From Thiothrix unzii (GTDB lineage: Bacteria; Pseudomonadota; Gammaproteobacteria; Thiotrichales; Thiotrichaceae), in assembly GCF_017901175.1 (NCBI RefSeq), contig NZ_CP072793.1, forward strand, positions 1,426,001 to 1,490,000: a DNA stretch of 64,000 nucleotides, given 5' to 3'. The notes under the pieces are model-generated. The model made no database searches and was not told the DNA's origin. It saw only the letters and a list, made by a program, of their open reading frames with translations. A program made the translations under genes and the position numbers. Numbering within the stretch: position 1 is the stretch's first letter; each line of letters begins with the position of its first letter. Below are positions 18,435 to 25,188 of this stretch, one piece after another.

Positions 18435-18506
18435 CCGCAACGCCAGCGTAACGGGCCGGTTTGGAGCGCTAGCAGAAAACCGGTCACGTTGACGCAATCG
18501 TTATGT
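18435..18506 (-). repeat. attC recombination site (72 bp)
   Basis: Minus strand: it starts with ACATAAC (18500-18506, overlapping the cassette gene stop). The GCGTCAACGTGACCGG arm pairs imperfectly, with bulged bases, with CCGGCCCGTTACGC, and the site ends near GTTGCGG (18435-18441). The long imperfect palindrome with extrahelical bases is typical of folded attC sites. The outer GTTRRRY end is imperfect. Confidence 0.7.
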
Positions 18507-18818
18507 GTCATTGATGATCTCCATGCTGTGTGCTAAGAACGTGATTCCAGGATCTTGCTCGATATTCTGAACTTCTATGAGCGCGGAGTCCCATTGCCGC
18601 GCGGAGACGTCCACGACCAACATTCCCGACAAAGACCCGGAAAAACCTTCCTGAATTTTCAGATTACTGACACCGTTAAAACGTAGATGGCGAGTTTTTT
18701 CACCTTTTTTAGCAAAGAGCTCAATAAAGCTATCCTTCCACGATTCCCATTCAATATGGTAATGGAAATCCACTAGCTCCATATTGCTAAACCCTGCCAG
18801 AATAATTGGATCACTCAC
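18501..18818 (-). CDS. Cassette-borne hypothetical protein (105 aa)
   Basis: I do not recognise this protein. The start is GTG at 18818, preceded by GGAG about 9 nt upstream; the stop sits inside the attC end ACATAAC. It has no signal peptide. It looks like a small mostly beta protein (HLRFNGVSNLKI, SGMLVVDVSARQWDSALIEVQNIE), the size and style of many cassette or immunity-type proteins. GTTATGT just upstream at 18837-18843 (read on the minus strand) complements its 3' ACATAAC, supporting cassette status. Confidence 0.6.
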   Translation of the reverse strand: MSDPIILAGFSNMELVDFHYHIEWESWKDSFIELFAKKGEKTRHLRFNGVSNLKIQEGFSGSLSGMLVVDVSARQWDSALIEVQNIEQDPGITFLAHSMEIINDT

Positions 18819-18836
18819 CAGTAGTTTCTCCGTAAC

Positions 18837-18856
18837 ACATAACGCCTGAGTTAGGC
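18837..18856 (-). repeat. Minimal attC-like junction (20 bp) lacking the stem
   Basis: Minus strand: GCCTAAC (overlapping the stop of the EF-Tu-like gene), six bases TCAGGC, then GTTATGT. The two outer boxes of an attC are present but the central palindrome is gone. This suggests a stem deletion or an unusual junction, which should block further excision at this site. Confidence 0.5.
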
Positions 18857-19240
18857 GGCACTGGTGCGTGAATTATGCAGCCCTGTAATGCGGGTGATGC
18901 GCCCAACAGCGACTCTCTTTGACCCTTCATGGCAATAGAACTCAACGCCAGGTTCTATACGTGCCCGGTGAACCTGTTCTCGCATCTCGTCAATGACTAT
19001 GGTCATACGAGCGGGAAGATCCACACCCAAGGGCAGCGGGGCATCAGTTGGTAGGCTATCCCCGGATTGTGAGTAAAAATCCGGATGGATCATGTAGAGA
19101 TTTTCCGCTGGTTTGTCAGAAGCATATGCAAAGTCCCAACGTATGCCATTGAAGGGTGGATTCATACGGCCACCCTCAGCCTCGGTTAGAATTCGGATAG
19201 TTGCCTCAAAGTCGTCAGCGATACGATAGAGACGATGCAT
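18851..19240 (-). CDS. Stand-alone EF-Tu domain-III-like protein in a cassette
   Basis: The 129-residue protein starts at ATG 19240 (MHRLYRIADDF); an upstream frame extends through the attC and is not used. It aligns by eye with the last beta-barrel of EF-Tu: ATIRILTEAEGGRMNPPFNGIRWDF parallels the EF-Tu stretch around YILTKEEGGRHTPF, and PARMTIVIDEMREQVHRARIEPGVEFYCHEGSKRVAVGRI parallels the final strands. There is no GTPase domain. The role is unknown; a decoy or binding partner in translation is conceivable. Cassette ends GCCTAAC/GTTAGGC match each other. Confidence 0.65.
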   Translation of the reverse strand: MHRLYRIADDFEATIRILTEAEGGRMNPPFNGIRWDFAYASDKPAENLYMIHPDFYSQSGDSLPTDAPLPLGVDLPARMTIVIDEMREQVHRARIEPGVEFYCHEGSKRVAVGRITRITGLHNSRTSAA

Positions 19241-19248
19241 GGTGTGCC

Positions 19249-19314
19249 GCCTAACGTGAAAGTGAGCGGCCTGCGCGGCTTTTCGCGCAGGTCCGCTCGA
19301 CTGCAAGGTTATGC
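19249..19314 (-). repeat. attC recombination site (66 bp, well preserved)
   Basis: Minus strand: it begins with GCATAAC (19308-19314) and ends with GTTAGGC (19249-19255). Between them the arms GAGCGGACCTGCGCG and CGCGCAGGCCGCTC pair almost perfectly with one bulged base around a GAAAAGC loop. This is the clearest integron attC of the window. Its 3' box GTTAGGC complements the GCCTAAC of the next cassette, as expected. Confidence 0.85.
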
Positions 19315-19323
19315 GTCGCCAGG

Positions 19324-19923
19324 CTAGGCATCGTAGTAGCAGACAAAGTACGGTCGTTCGCGAAAGACCAGAGATCGGTCGTAGTCTTCGGGTTGTGCTC
19401 CCATTCCCTGCGCGAGAGCACTGAGCGCCCCACTCGGCGAGACGTAGGCGTGGTTGTGAACTGCAACGACGTTCTCGAAACCGTAACCGTCTGGAAGACC
19501 GAAGAACTCCACGCCAAACGACGTTCCATAGGAAAACAATTTTCCATCCTGCATTTCAAAGACGAACCCAGTCCACGCCATGGTTGTTTCGCCTTCGATC
19601 TTCTTCAGTAGCGCAAGAGGGATAGCGAATCTACTTGGTTCGACACGCTCGATGTCATAGTGATTTAGGCGGTTGCCAGAAGCTACAAAGTTCCTGACGA
19701 TTGTTTCGTAGCCGTTGCCTGAGCGGAAGATGCTCTTGCCGTTCTTCTCCTGCTCAAACCGCCGAATCGCGAGCTCGACGATCGGGCCGCTTTTTCTCAG
19801 CATTACGCACGGTAGGTACGTGCCGTCCTTTAGGTAGGCACTACAGCGAAAGCCCTCGCCGTAATTGGAGTCGGGAAAGGGCTCTACGCCAGATTTCAGG
19901 TAGTCGAGGATCAGTTTGCTCAT
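19324..19923 (-). CDS. Cassette-borne hypothetical protein (199 aa)
   Basis: I do not recognise this soluble 199-residue protein. It has no signal or membrane segment. Notable parts are EGFRCSAYLKDGTYLPCVMLR, a TTMAWTGFVFEMQDGKLFSYGTSFGVEFF beta-rich core, and VVAVHNHAYVSPSGALSALAQ. It sits between two attC sites (19249-19314 and 19934-19995), with its own cassette ends GACGCATAAC and GTTATGCGTC complementary. ATG at 19923 is at the head of the cassette. Confidence 0.65.
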   Translation of the reverse strand: MSKLILDYLKSGVEPFPDSNYGEGFRCSAYLKDGTYLPCVMLRKSGPIVELAIRRFEQEKNGKSIFRSGNGYETIVRNFVASGNRLNHYDIERVEPSRFAIPLALLKKIEGETTMAWTGFVFEMQDGKLFSYGTSFGVEFFGLPDGYGFENVVAVHNHAYVSPSGALSALAQGMGAQPEDYDRSLVFRERPYFVCYYDA

Positions 19924-19933
19924 GAGCTAAGAC

Positions 19934-19995
19934 GCATAACGTTAAAGCATTTTATGCCGTGTGCGGCAGCACTGGGCATAAATGTCTTGTTGGAC
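19934..19995 (-). repeat. attC recombination site (62 bp)
   Basis: Minus strand: GTCCAAC (19989-19995), then an ACATTTATGCC arm, a central GTGC...GCAC palindrome, a GGCATAAAATGC arm pairing with the first arm apart from one extra base, and a final GTTATGC (19934-19940). The layout, length and bulged base fit an integron attC. Confidence 0.75.
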
Positions 19996-20109
19996 GGAAC
20001 CGCGTGCTACGGAGTCCCACTCTTTATCTATAAGGGGATTGCTTTTCCAGCCTTTCGCTACATTAGCCCATGCTGCCCGATTATTTAACACCGACTGCTG
20101 CTTTTCCAT
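19942..20109 (-). pseudogene. Remnant of a cassette gene cut by the IS91-family element
   Basis: A 55-codon frame (MEKQQSVLNNRAAW...) reads through the attC and stops inside it. It lies right at the inferred end of the IS91-like element, so the upstream part of the original cassette gene and its 5' TTGGAC-like end are missing. It is probably a truncated cassette gene, not a functional protein. No family was recognised. Confidence 0.4.
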
Positions 20110-20268
20110 TGCCTTGTCACCGCCTGCTACCCTGATTGTGGTCAAACATAGCACAGGGTCAGGGGCGTTTCGAGCCTTTTGTCCAGCAGACGCAACAGCC
20201 GTGGGGGGCAGTCCGGGGCTGCCTGTTTTTCCCTTGCCCAAAGCTAAACCTACCTGCCTATTGTGCCG

Positions 20269-21387
20269 TCAACCATACTCCAACCGTTGCGGCGGCAGCG
20301 GGTAACGCACCCGCATCATCCCGGTTTTGCAACAAGGGCAAGGGATGCCATCAAAGCGAGCAATGGCTTCCATTGGCTTGTCTGCCACCATTGGCAGCGT
20401 GGGTGCGTAACGGGCAATGGCCTCGCGCACTTGCGGCAAGCGGGTTTTGCGGCAGGCATTCGCCAACCAGCCGTAATGGCGGATGCGCAGGAACCCCGCA
20501 GGCAATACGTGTTGCAGGAAGCGGCGCAGGAACTCATCACCCGCCAAGGTCATCACTTTCTGCTGCCCATCGCGGTAATCGTGGTAGCGGAAGCTGACCG
20601 TTTCATCGGTGATACCCAACAGGCGCGACTCACTGATGGCAATCTTGCGGGTGTAGCGTGCCAGATATTTCACCACCGTTTCGGCCTTGTGCAGGCAGGG
20701 TTTGGCATACACCACCCAGTCTTTACGCATCAGTTGCCCCAGCAATTGTTTAACCTCACCGGGGTGGGTGACACGCGGCAATTGCCCATCCTCGGCAGCC
20801 TCCCGCAAGCGGCTGACCAGCTTGCCCCGGAACAGGCGCGACAGCACTCGGATCGGGAACAGGTAGGTGCTTTTTGCCGGATGCCACTGTTGCGCAGCAT
20901 CCAATGCCCCGCCGGGGATCAGGCAATGCAGGTGGACATGCTGGCTGAGGTTCTGCCCCCAGGTGTGCAGTACCGCAGTCATCCCCAATTGCCCGTTGAG
21001 GCGTTTGGGGTCATGCCCCAAGGTGTTGAGTGTGTCCCACACGCTGCGGAACAGGGCATGGTAAACCACCGCTGGATGTAGCCTGACCCAACCGTTCAAC
21101 TCATGTGGCAGGGTGAACACCAGATGGAAGTACGGTGCAGGCACAACATTCGCCAGTTCACGCTGTTGCCACTGCTCGCTGGCCTGCTGCTGGCAACGCG
21201 GGCAATGGCGGTTGCGGCAGGCATGGTACAGCGGGACTTCCTCGCCGCATTCCCCACAGCGCAGTTGGAAACCACCCAAGGCAGCGGTGCGGCACGCCAG
21301 CAGTTGTTGGCACACCTTGTTCACTGGCGGTGGCAGCGGCGGCAAGTGTGACTGAAACCGCTGCACCACCTCGGCTAGGCGTAACAT
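20269..21387 (-). CDS. IS91-family transposase (Y2, HUH)
   Basis: The 372-residue rolling-circle transposase has an N-terminal zinc ribbon (CGECGEEVPLYHACRNRHCPRCQ, residues about 43-65), the HUH metal motif QHVHLHCLIPGG near residue 165, and the paired catalytic tyrosines in YLARYTRKIAISESRL near residue 243. It appears intact. The ATG overlaps the end of the tyrosine recombinase gene by 13 nt, so the two are cotranslated. Confidence 0.93.
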   Translation of the reverse strand: MLRLAEVVQRFQSHLPPLPPPVNKVCQQLLACRTAALGGFQLRCGECGEEVPLYHACRNRHCPRCQQQASEQWQQRELANVVPAPYFHLVFTLPHELNGWVRLHPAVVYHALFRSVWDTLNTLGHDPKRLNGQLGMTAVLHTWGQNLSQHVHLHCLIPGGALDAAQQWHPAKSTYLFPIRVLSRLFRGKLVSRLREAAEDGQLPRVTHPGEVKQLLGQLMRKDWVVYAKPCLHKAETVVKYLARYTRKIAISESRLLGITDETVSFRYHDYRDGQQKVMTLAGDEFLRRFLQHVLPAGFLRIRHYGWLANACRKTRLPQVREAIARYAPTLPMVADKPMEAIARFDGIPCPCCKTGMMRVRYPLPPQRLEYG

Positions 21388-22244
21388 ACGGCGGCGGCAT
21401 CCAGCCCCGCCAGCAGATCAATGGCTTGCCCGCCTTGTTGGGTTTCCGGCAACCAATGCGCATAGCGCATCGTGCTGCTGACATGCTCATGCCCCAACAC
21501 CTGCTGCAACTGGTGGATCGGCATTCCCGCCTGCAACGAATGCGTGGCAAACGCATGGCGCAGGCTATGGATGCCGCCTGCCTTGCGGATACCCACTTGC
21601 CGCTTGGCGCGCAGGTAGATTTTCTGGGGTGTCGTCATCGACTGTTGGTAGCCGTAGTATTTCCCCGGAAACAGCCATTGTTTGGGGTGGCAACGCTGCC
21701 AGTAAGCCCGCCATTGTGCCAGCAAGGTGTCGGGTACGGGCACGTAACGGTCTTTTTGCCCCTTGCCCTGCACCACATGCAAGATGCGGCGGCTGCCGTC
21801 AATGTCCTGCACCCGGATATTCACCAACTCACTGACCCGCAGCCCGCAGGCATAACAGCTCAGCAACAGCAGCCGGTGGGTCGGGTTGTCGGGGGCTGCC
21901 ACCAGTTGGCTGACCTCCGCCCGCGACAGCAAATCAGGCAAACGTTGCTGGCGTTTGGGCAAGGCAAAGCGGTAAGCCATAAAATCCGCATCTTCCAGCA
22001 CCGTCACAAACAGGAAGCGTATCCCGTTGAAATACAGGTGACAGGTGGAGGATGAAACGTGGCGTTCTTTTAACAGCCACAGCAACCATTGCTGCACCTC
22101 ATCCGCCGAAATCTTGTCTGGTGAGCGGTGGTAATAGTGGCTTAGGTCAAGGACGGCTTGGACATAACTGTCGTGGGTTCTGGGGGAATAGCCACGCATC
22201 TGCATGGCATCCAGCATCCGCTGGCGCAACGGGCTGACTTTCAT
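21375..22244 (-). CDS. IS91-associated tyrosine recombinase
   Basis: The 289-residue recombinase starts at ATG 22244, preceded by AGGAG. A SAM-like core-binding N-terminus (residues 1-85) precedes a catalytic domain with Arg in CYACGLRVSELVN, HSLRHAFATH (H-x-x-R), LGHEHVSSTMRY (His then catalytic Tyr). It lacks the extra alpha-helix insertion that marks integron integrases, so it is not IntI. The linked transposase makes it part of the IS91-type element. Whether it also moves the island is open. Confidence 0.88.
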   Translation of the reverse strand: MKVSPLRQRMLDAMQMRGYSPRTHDSYVQAVLDLSHYYHRSPDKISADEVQQWLLWLLKERHVSSSTCHLYFNGIRFLFVTVLEDADFMAYRFALPKRQQRLPDLLSRAEVSQLVAAPDNPTHRLLLLSCYACGLRVSELVNIRVQDIDGSRRILHVVQGKGQKDRYVPVPDTLLAQWRAYWQRCHPKQWLFPGKYYGYQQSMTTPQKIYLRAKRQVGIRKAGGIHSLRHAFATHSLQAGMPIHQLQQVLGHEHVSSTMRYAHWLPETQQGGQAIDLLAGLDAAAVCYA

Positions 22245-22280
22245 GATGGGTTCTCCTGTAAATGTCCATCTATCGGACAC

Positions 22281-22695
22281 TTAAAGTGTGGCTCATCAGA
22301 GGAAAATCGTTGGGAATCAGTGGGCTACCGCGTTAGCGGTTTAGTTCAACAGTTTATTAGGCGGAAGCCATGTCTAACAGGCTATGCGGAAGCAGGCTAT
22401 CAGGATATGAAGCCATCTGTGCTAAGCAGTAATTAGTTGTCATCATGGCGTATTTCCCCATTTGCTAATCAATTGTTCAGGATTATACAGCCGCCGAGCG
22501 GTGGATGCATTATTTTTGCCGAATTCGCTTCGCCGTATTTCGGTTTTACGACACCTTGCTAACGTACTACTGGCAGCATTGATCAGCGCGAATGGTGCGT
22601 CACATTTCATTTGAAAACAGAAAATCGCGTCATTGCTGGATAAAGTGCCACACAATCCTAATGTACCGAGTTGGGATCAGTTGTGACGTGGTGAC
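22281..22695. other. 415-bp non-coding remnant region inside the island
   Basis: I see no convincing gene. On the minus strand a GTTAGAC box at 22372-22378 resembles a cassette start, and 22372-22442 has a weak attC-like arrangement ending near TGACAAC. A 70-codon frame at 22443-22655 (minus) is flanked by this and by the 17-bp repeat, but resembles nothing known. An ACCGC/GCGGT hairpin lies at 22328-22341. It is probably degraded cassette sequence. Confidence 0.35.
22372..22442 (-). repeat. Possible degenerate attC-like site
   Basis: Minus strand: TGACAAC at one end and GTTAGAC at the other, with partial inner complementarity (GGC...TATC/GATA...GCC). GTTAGAC differs by one base from the complement of the GTCCAAC end of the broken cassette across the IS element, so the IS may have split one cassette. 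Weak evidence. Confidence 0.3.
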
Positions 22696-22712
22696 TCAGT
22701 TTGGTGTTTTGA
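22696..22712 (+). repeat. Right copy of 17-bp direct repeat
   Basis: This is an exact copy of 17768-17784 in the same orientation, ending 5 bp before the potB stop codon. Together with the left copy it brackets the cassette/IS island. Confidence 0.8.
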
Positions 22713-22717
22713 TAGGG

Positions 22718-23590
22718 TTAAATGCCTTCATCATCCAAACCACCTTGGCGATTAATTCGGCGGTTTGCTACGAAATACAGCCATAGCAAACCCGCCATAA
22801 TCGCAATCAAGGCCACGCTAAACGCCGCCCCGAATGGCCAGTCGCGCACCACTAAAAACTGGTTGCGGATAACGTTACCCACCAACAGGTTTTTTGCCCC
22901 GCCTAATAAATCCGCGACGTAAAACATTCCCATCGCCGGTAAAAACACGATTAAACACCCCGCGACAATGCCGGGTGTGGTTAACGGCAAAATAATATGG
23001 CGAAAACGTTGCCAGAAACCCGCGCCCAAATCGTGTGCGGCCTCAATCAAATGACCATCCAGCTTGTCGAAACTCGACACCAACGGCAATACCATAAACG
23101 GCAGCAACACATAGACAAGGCCGAAAATGACCGCAAATTCGGTATACAATAATTCCACCGGCTCGTCAGTAATCCCCAACCCCAACAACGCGGTATTGAT
23201 CACGCCTTTATTACCCAACAGCAATTTCAGCGCGTAAGTACGGATCAGGCTATTCGTCCAGAACGGCACAATCATTAAAAACAGCAGAACGCCGCGCCAC
23301 AATTTCGGTAGTTTTGCCAGCAAATACGCAAACGGGTAGCCCAGCAACAAACACACGAGTGTCGTTACCGCAGACAACCACAAACTGTGCAAAAACACTT
23401 CCGCGTATAACGGCTCCCACACCCGCGCCCAGGAATCCAAGGTCAAAGGCCACACCGCCAAATGTTGCGGATCAGGGCTTAACACGCTGGTGAGCAACAC
23501 CAATACGTGTGGAACCAGCACAAACAACCCCAACCAGAACAAAGTCAGGAAAATGATGCCGCGCCGGAAAGTGAAAAGGGTATTTATCAA
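22718..23590 (-). CDS. potB: PotB-like polyamine ABC transporter permease
   Basis: The 290-residue inner-membrane permease has about six helices and a typical EAA loop (LIEAAHDLGAGFWQRFRHIILPLTTPGIVAGCLIVFLPAMGMFYVADLLGG). The last stretch is characteristic of spermidine/putrescine PotB/PotH. Homologues normally sit between potA and potC/potD. Here the upstream neighbour is a divergent GTPase and downstream lies the island, so no ATPase, second permease or binding protein is adjacent. It may work with partners elsewhere or be an operon remnant. Confidence 0.8.
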   Translation of the reverse strand: MINTLFTFRRGIIFLTLFWLGLFVLVPHVLVLLTSVLSPDPQHLAVWPLTLDSWARVWEPLYAEVFLHSLWLSAVTTLVCLLLGYPFAYLLAKLPKLWRGVLLFLMIVPFWTNSLIRTYALKLLLGNKGVINTALLGLGITDEPVELLYTEFAVIFGLVYVLLPFMVLPLVSSFDKLDGHLIEAAHDLGAGFWQRFRHIILPLTTPGIVAGCLIVFLPAMGMFYVADLLGGAKNLLVGNVIRNQFLVVRDWPFGAAFSVALIAIMAGLLWLYFVANRRINRQGGLDDEGI

Positions 23591-23682
23591 GCGTATTTGC
23601 CCCGTTGGCTAAGAGTCCAGCCCCATTATATTTCCCAGACAGCGACATTCAATGGATAATGTGCCTCAGGATTAAAAAGGCA

Positions 23683-25188
23683 ATGGAAGACTCGCAACCC
23701 ATGAAAATTACCTCGCGTTTACGTTGGCTGTTAGCAGGCTTGGTGTTACTGCTAACCTTGTTGTTTTTAGTGTTCCTGTTTTTTGCTACCAAAAATTTCC
23801 TAGATCTGTGGGATCGTCTGCAACAATTGCCGCCTTGGTTGGCTTACAGCTACAGCGGGTTGGTGGGCATGGTGATCCTGTTCAGCGGCTGGGTGGTGTA
23901 TAAGCTAGTGCGCGGTGGCTCTGGTAAAACCTTGCCCAAACGCACTAATGAGCCTGTCACCGAAGCCAGTGTGGTGCGTGAAATCGAGCAAAGCGCGTCA
24001 GTGGGCATGGATACCGCACCGTTACAAGCAGAGTTGGAACGCCTCCATGCGCGTCAGGTAGCGGGTCAGGTACACATTGCGTTTTTTGGCGATGTCAGCA
24101 CCGGCAAGTCGTCGCTGATTAAAGCCTTGTTGCCGGATGCGGGCGTGGAAATCAGTTTGCGCGGTGGCTCGACACGTGAAGTGCGCGAATACACTTGGTT
24201 GACCGTGGGTGGCGATCGTTTATTGCTAACCGATTTGCCGGGGCGCAATGAAGCCCAAGGTGAGTTGGACGCGCTGTCGCGGGATGAAGCCATTCGGGCG
24301 CATATTGTGGTTTACGTGACCGATGCCGATTTGAGCCGCAGCCAATATCAGGATTTACAAGCGTTGGCGGGGTTTGGTAAACCGTTGTTAATCGCGCTTA
24401 ATAAGCGTGACCAGTACAGCCGCAGTGAACAACAGCAATTGATTGAGCGCATCCAAAGTCGCTTTAGCACGCCGCAGCCGACGGTAGTGTTTATTCAGGC
24501 GGGCGGGGTGGAAGCGATTACCCGCATTTACCCCGATGGGCGTGAAGAGGTGGTGGAACGCCCGCGTAAGGTCGATGTTGCCGCGCTTGCACAGTATTTA
24601 CAGCACGAAATTGATCAGCGTTTAACTTGGTTAGCCACCCAGCGCGATACCAGCGTATTGAGTTTGGTGCAGGAAAAACTCGATGTAACACGCCTTGATT
24701 TTCGTCGCCAACAAGCCGAAAAAGTGGTGCGTAGCTCGACCCGTCAAGCGATTTTGGGGGCGTTAGCTTCGGTTAGCCCAGGTACGGATTTAATCATTCA
24801 AGGGGTAATTGGCACGCGCATGGTGCAGGAGTTGTGCAAACTGTACGATAGTCCGGTGAGTGAGCTTGATATTGATCAGTTTCTCAACTTTAGCCAAGGC
24901 GGTGTCAATAAAAGCATACCGTTGTTACTGGCTGTGGCGGGTAACGGTTTGAAAGCCTTTCCCGGTGTCGGCACGGTGGCGGGTGGTTTGGTACATGCGG
25001 TTGCCTACGGGCTGATTTTTGACGCGCTCGGTCATGCCGTGGCGCACACCCTCGAACAACGCGGTACGCTCAAAGTAGCATCCGCTGCCACGACTTTTCA
25101 GGAGATGCTTAGTGGAAATCTGGAAGAACGTACAAAAACATTTGCCAGATTGGTTATTGAACAGTATCGGGGGAAAACCGCCGACTGA
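23683..25188 (+). CDS. Membrane-anchored dynamin/Era-like GTPase
   Basis: The 501-residue protein (ATG 23683 preferred, with AAGG just before; ATG 23701 is also possible) has two transmembrane helices near residues 15-40 and 58-78. A GTPase domain follows, with G1 GDVSTGKSSL near 135, G3 LTDLPGRNE near 175 and G4 ALNKRDQYS near 217. The C-terminal part has glycine-rich helices (VAGNGLKAFPGVGTVAGGLVHAVAYG) like DUF697 proteins. It overlaps the next, related GTPase gene by 77 nt. The role is unknown; membrane remodelling or stress is typical for the class. Confidence 0.75.
   Translation: MEDSQPMKITSRLRWLLAGLVLLLTLLFLVFLFFATKNFLDLWDRLQQLPPWLAYSYSGLVGMVILFSGWVVYKLVRGGSGKTLPKRTNEPVTEASVVREIEQSASVGMDTAPLQAELERLHARQVAGQVHIAFFGDVSTGKSSLIKALLPDAGVEISLRGGSTREVREYTWLTVGGDRLLLTDLPGRNEAQGELDALSRDEAIRAHIVVYVTDADLSRSQYQDLQALAGFGKPLLIALNKRDQYSRSEQQQLIERIQSRFSTPQPTVVFIQAGGVEAITRIYPDGREEVVERPRKVDVAALAQYLQHEIDQRLTWLATQRDTSVLSLVQEKLDVTRLDFRRQQAEKVVRSSTRQAILGALASVSPGTDLIIQGVIGTRMVQELCKLYDSPVSELDIDQFLNFSQGGVNKSIPLLLAVAGNGLKAFPGVGTVAGGLVHAVAYGLIFDALGHAVAHTLEQRGTLKVASAATTFQEMLSGNLEERTKTFARLVIEQYRGKTAD

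Larger units (their letters stand above)
20117..22280 (-). mobile_element. IS91-family element with tyrosine recombinase and Y2 transposase
   Basis: Two minus-strand genes overlapping by 13 nt, a tyrosine recombinase followed by an IS91-family HUH/Y2 transposase, are the layout of an IS91 subgroup. The boundaries are estimated. The left end is placed at the TGTCC/GGACA inverted repeat at 22263-22279. The right end is placed next to a CAAG tetranucleotide (minus strand, near 20113-20116), because IS91 elements insert beside GAAC/CAAG. About 150 bp downstream of the transposase holds no gene and is probably the replication-origin end. Confidence 0.6.
17785..22712. mobile_element. Putative integrated island: attC cassette array plus IS91-family element
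   Basis: The 4.9-kb segment between the convergent genes dnaE and potB is bounded by the 17-bp direct repeat. Removing it together with one repeat copy would leave an intact dnaE stop about 5 bp from the potB stop, a plausible ancestral junction. Inside are minus-strand cassette genes with attC-type sites, an IS91-like transposase and a tyrosine recombinase. No intI-type integrase is seen, so the array is a CALIN-like cluster in this window. What mobilised the island is unknown. Confidence 0.65.

Noticed and set aside
20263..21081. Long plus-strand frame (272 codons) opposite the IS91 transposase
   Set aside because: It is the antisense shadow of a transposase with full zinc, HUH and Y2 motifs; no recognisable domain in the plus-strand product.
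21135..22055. Long plus-strand frame (306 codons) opposite the tyrosine recombinase
   Set aside because: Antisense shadow in GC-rich DNA; the minus strand has the complete R-H-R-H-Y recombinase motifs.
21375..22244. Integron integrase IntI
   Set aside because: The recombinase lacks the extra helix region typical of IntI between the second and third motif patches and is coupled to an IS91 transposase.
22443..22655. 70-codon minus-strand frame in the island remnant
   Set aside because: No ribosome site of note, no family and composition unlike neighbours; described as part of the remnant region, not as a gene.
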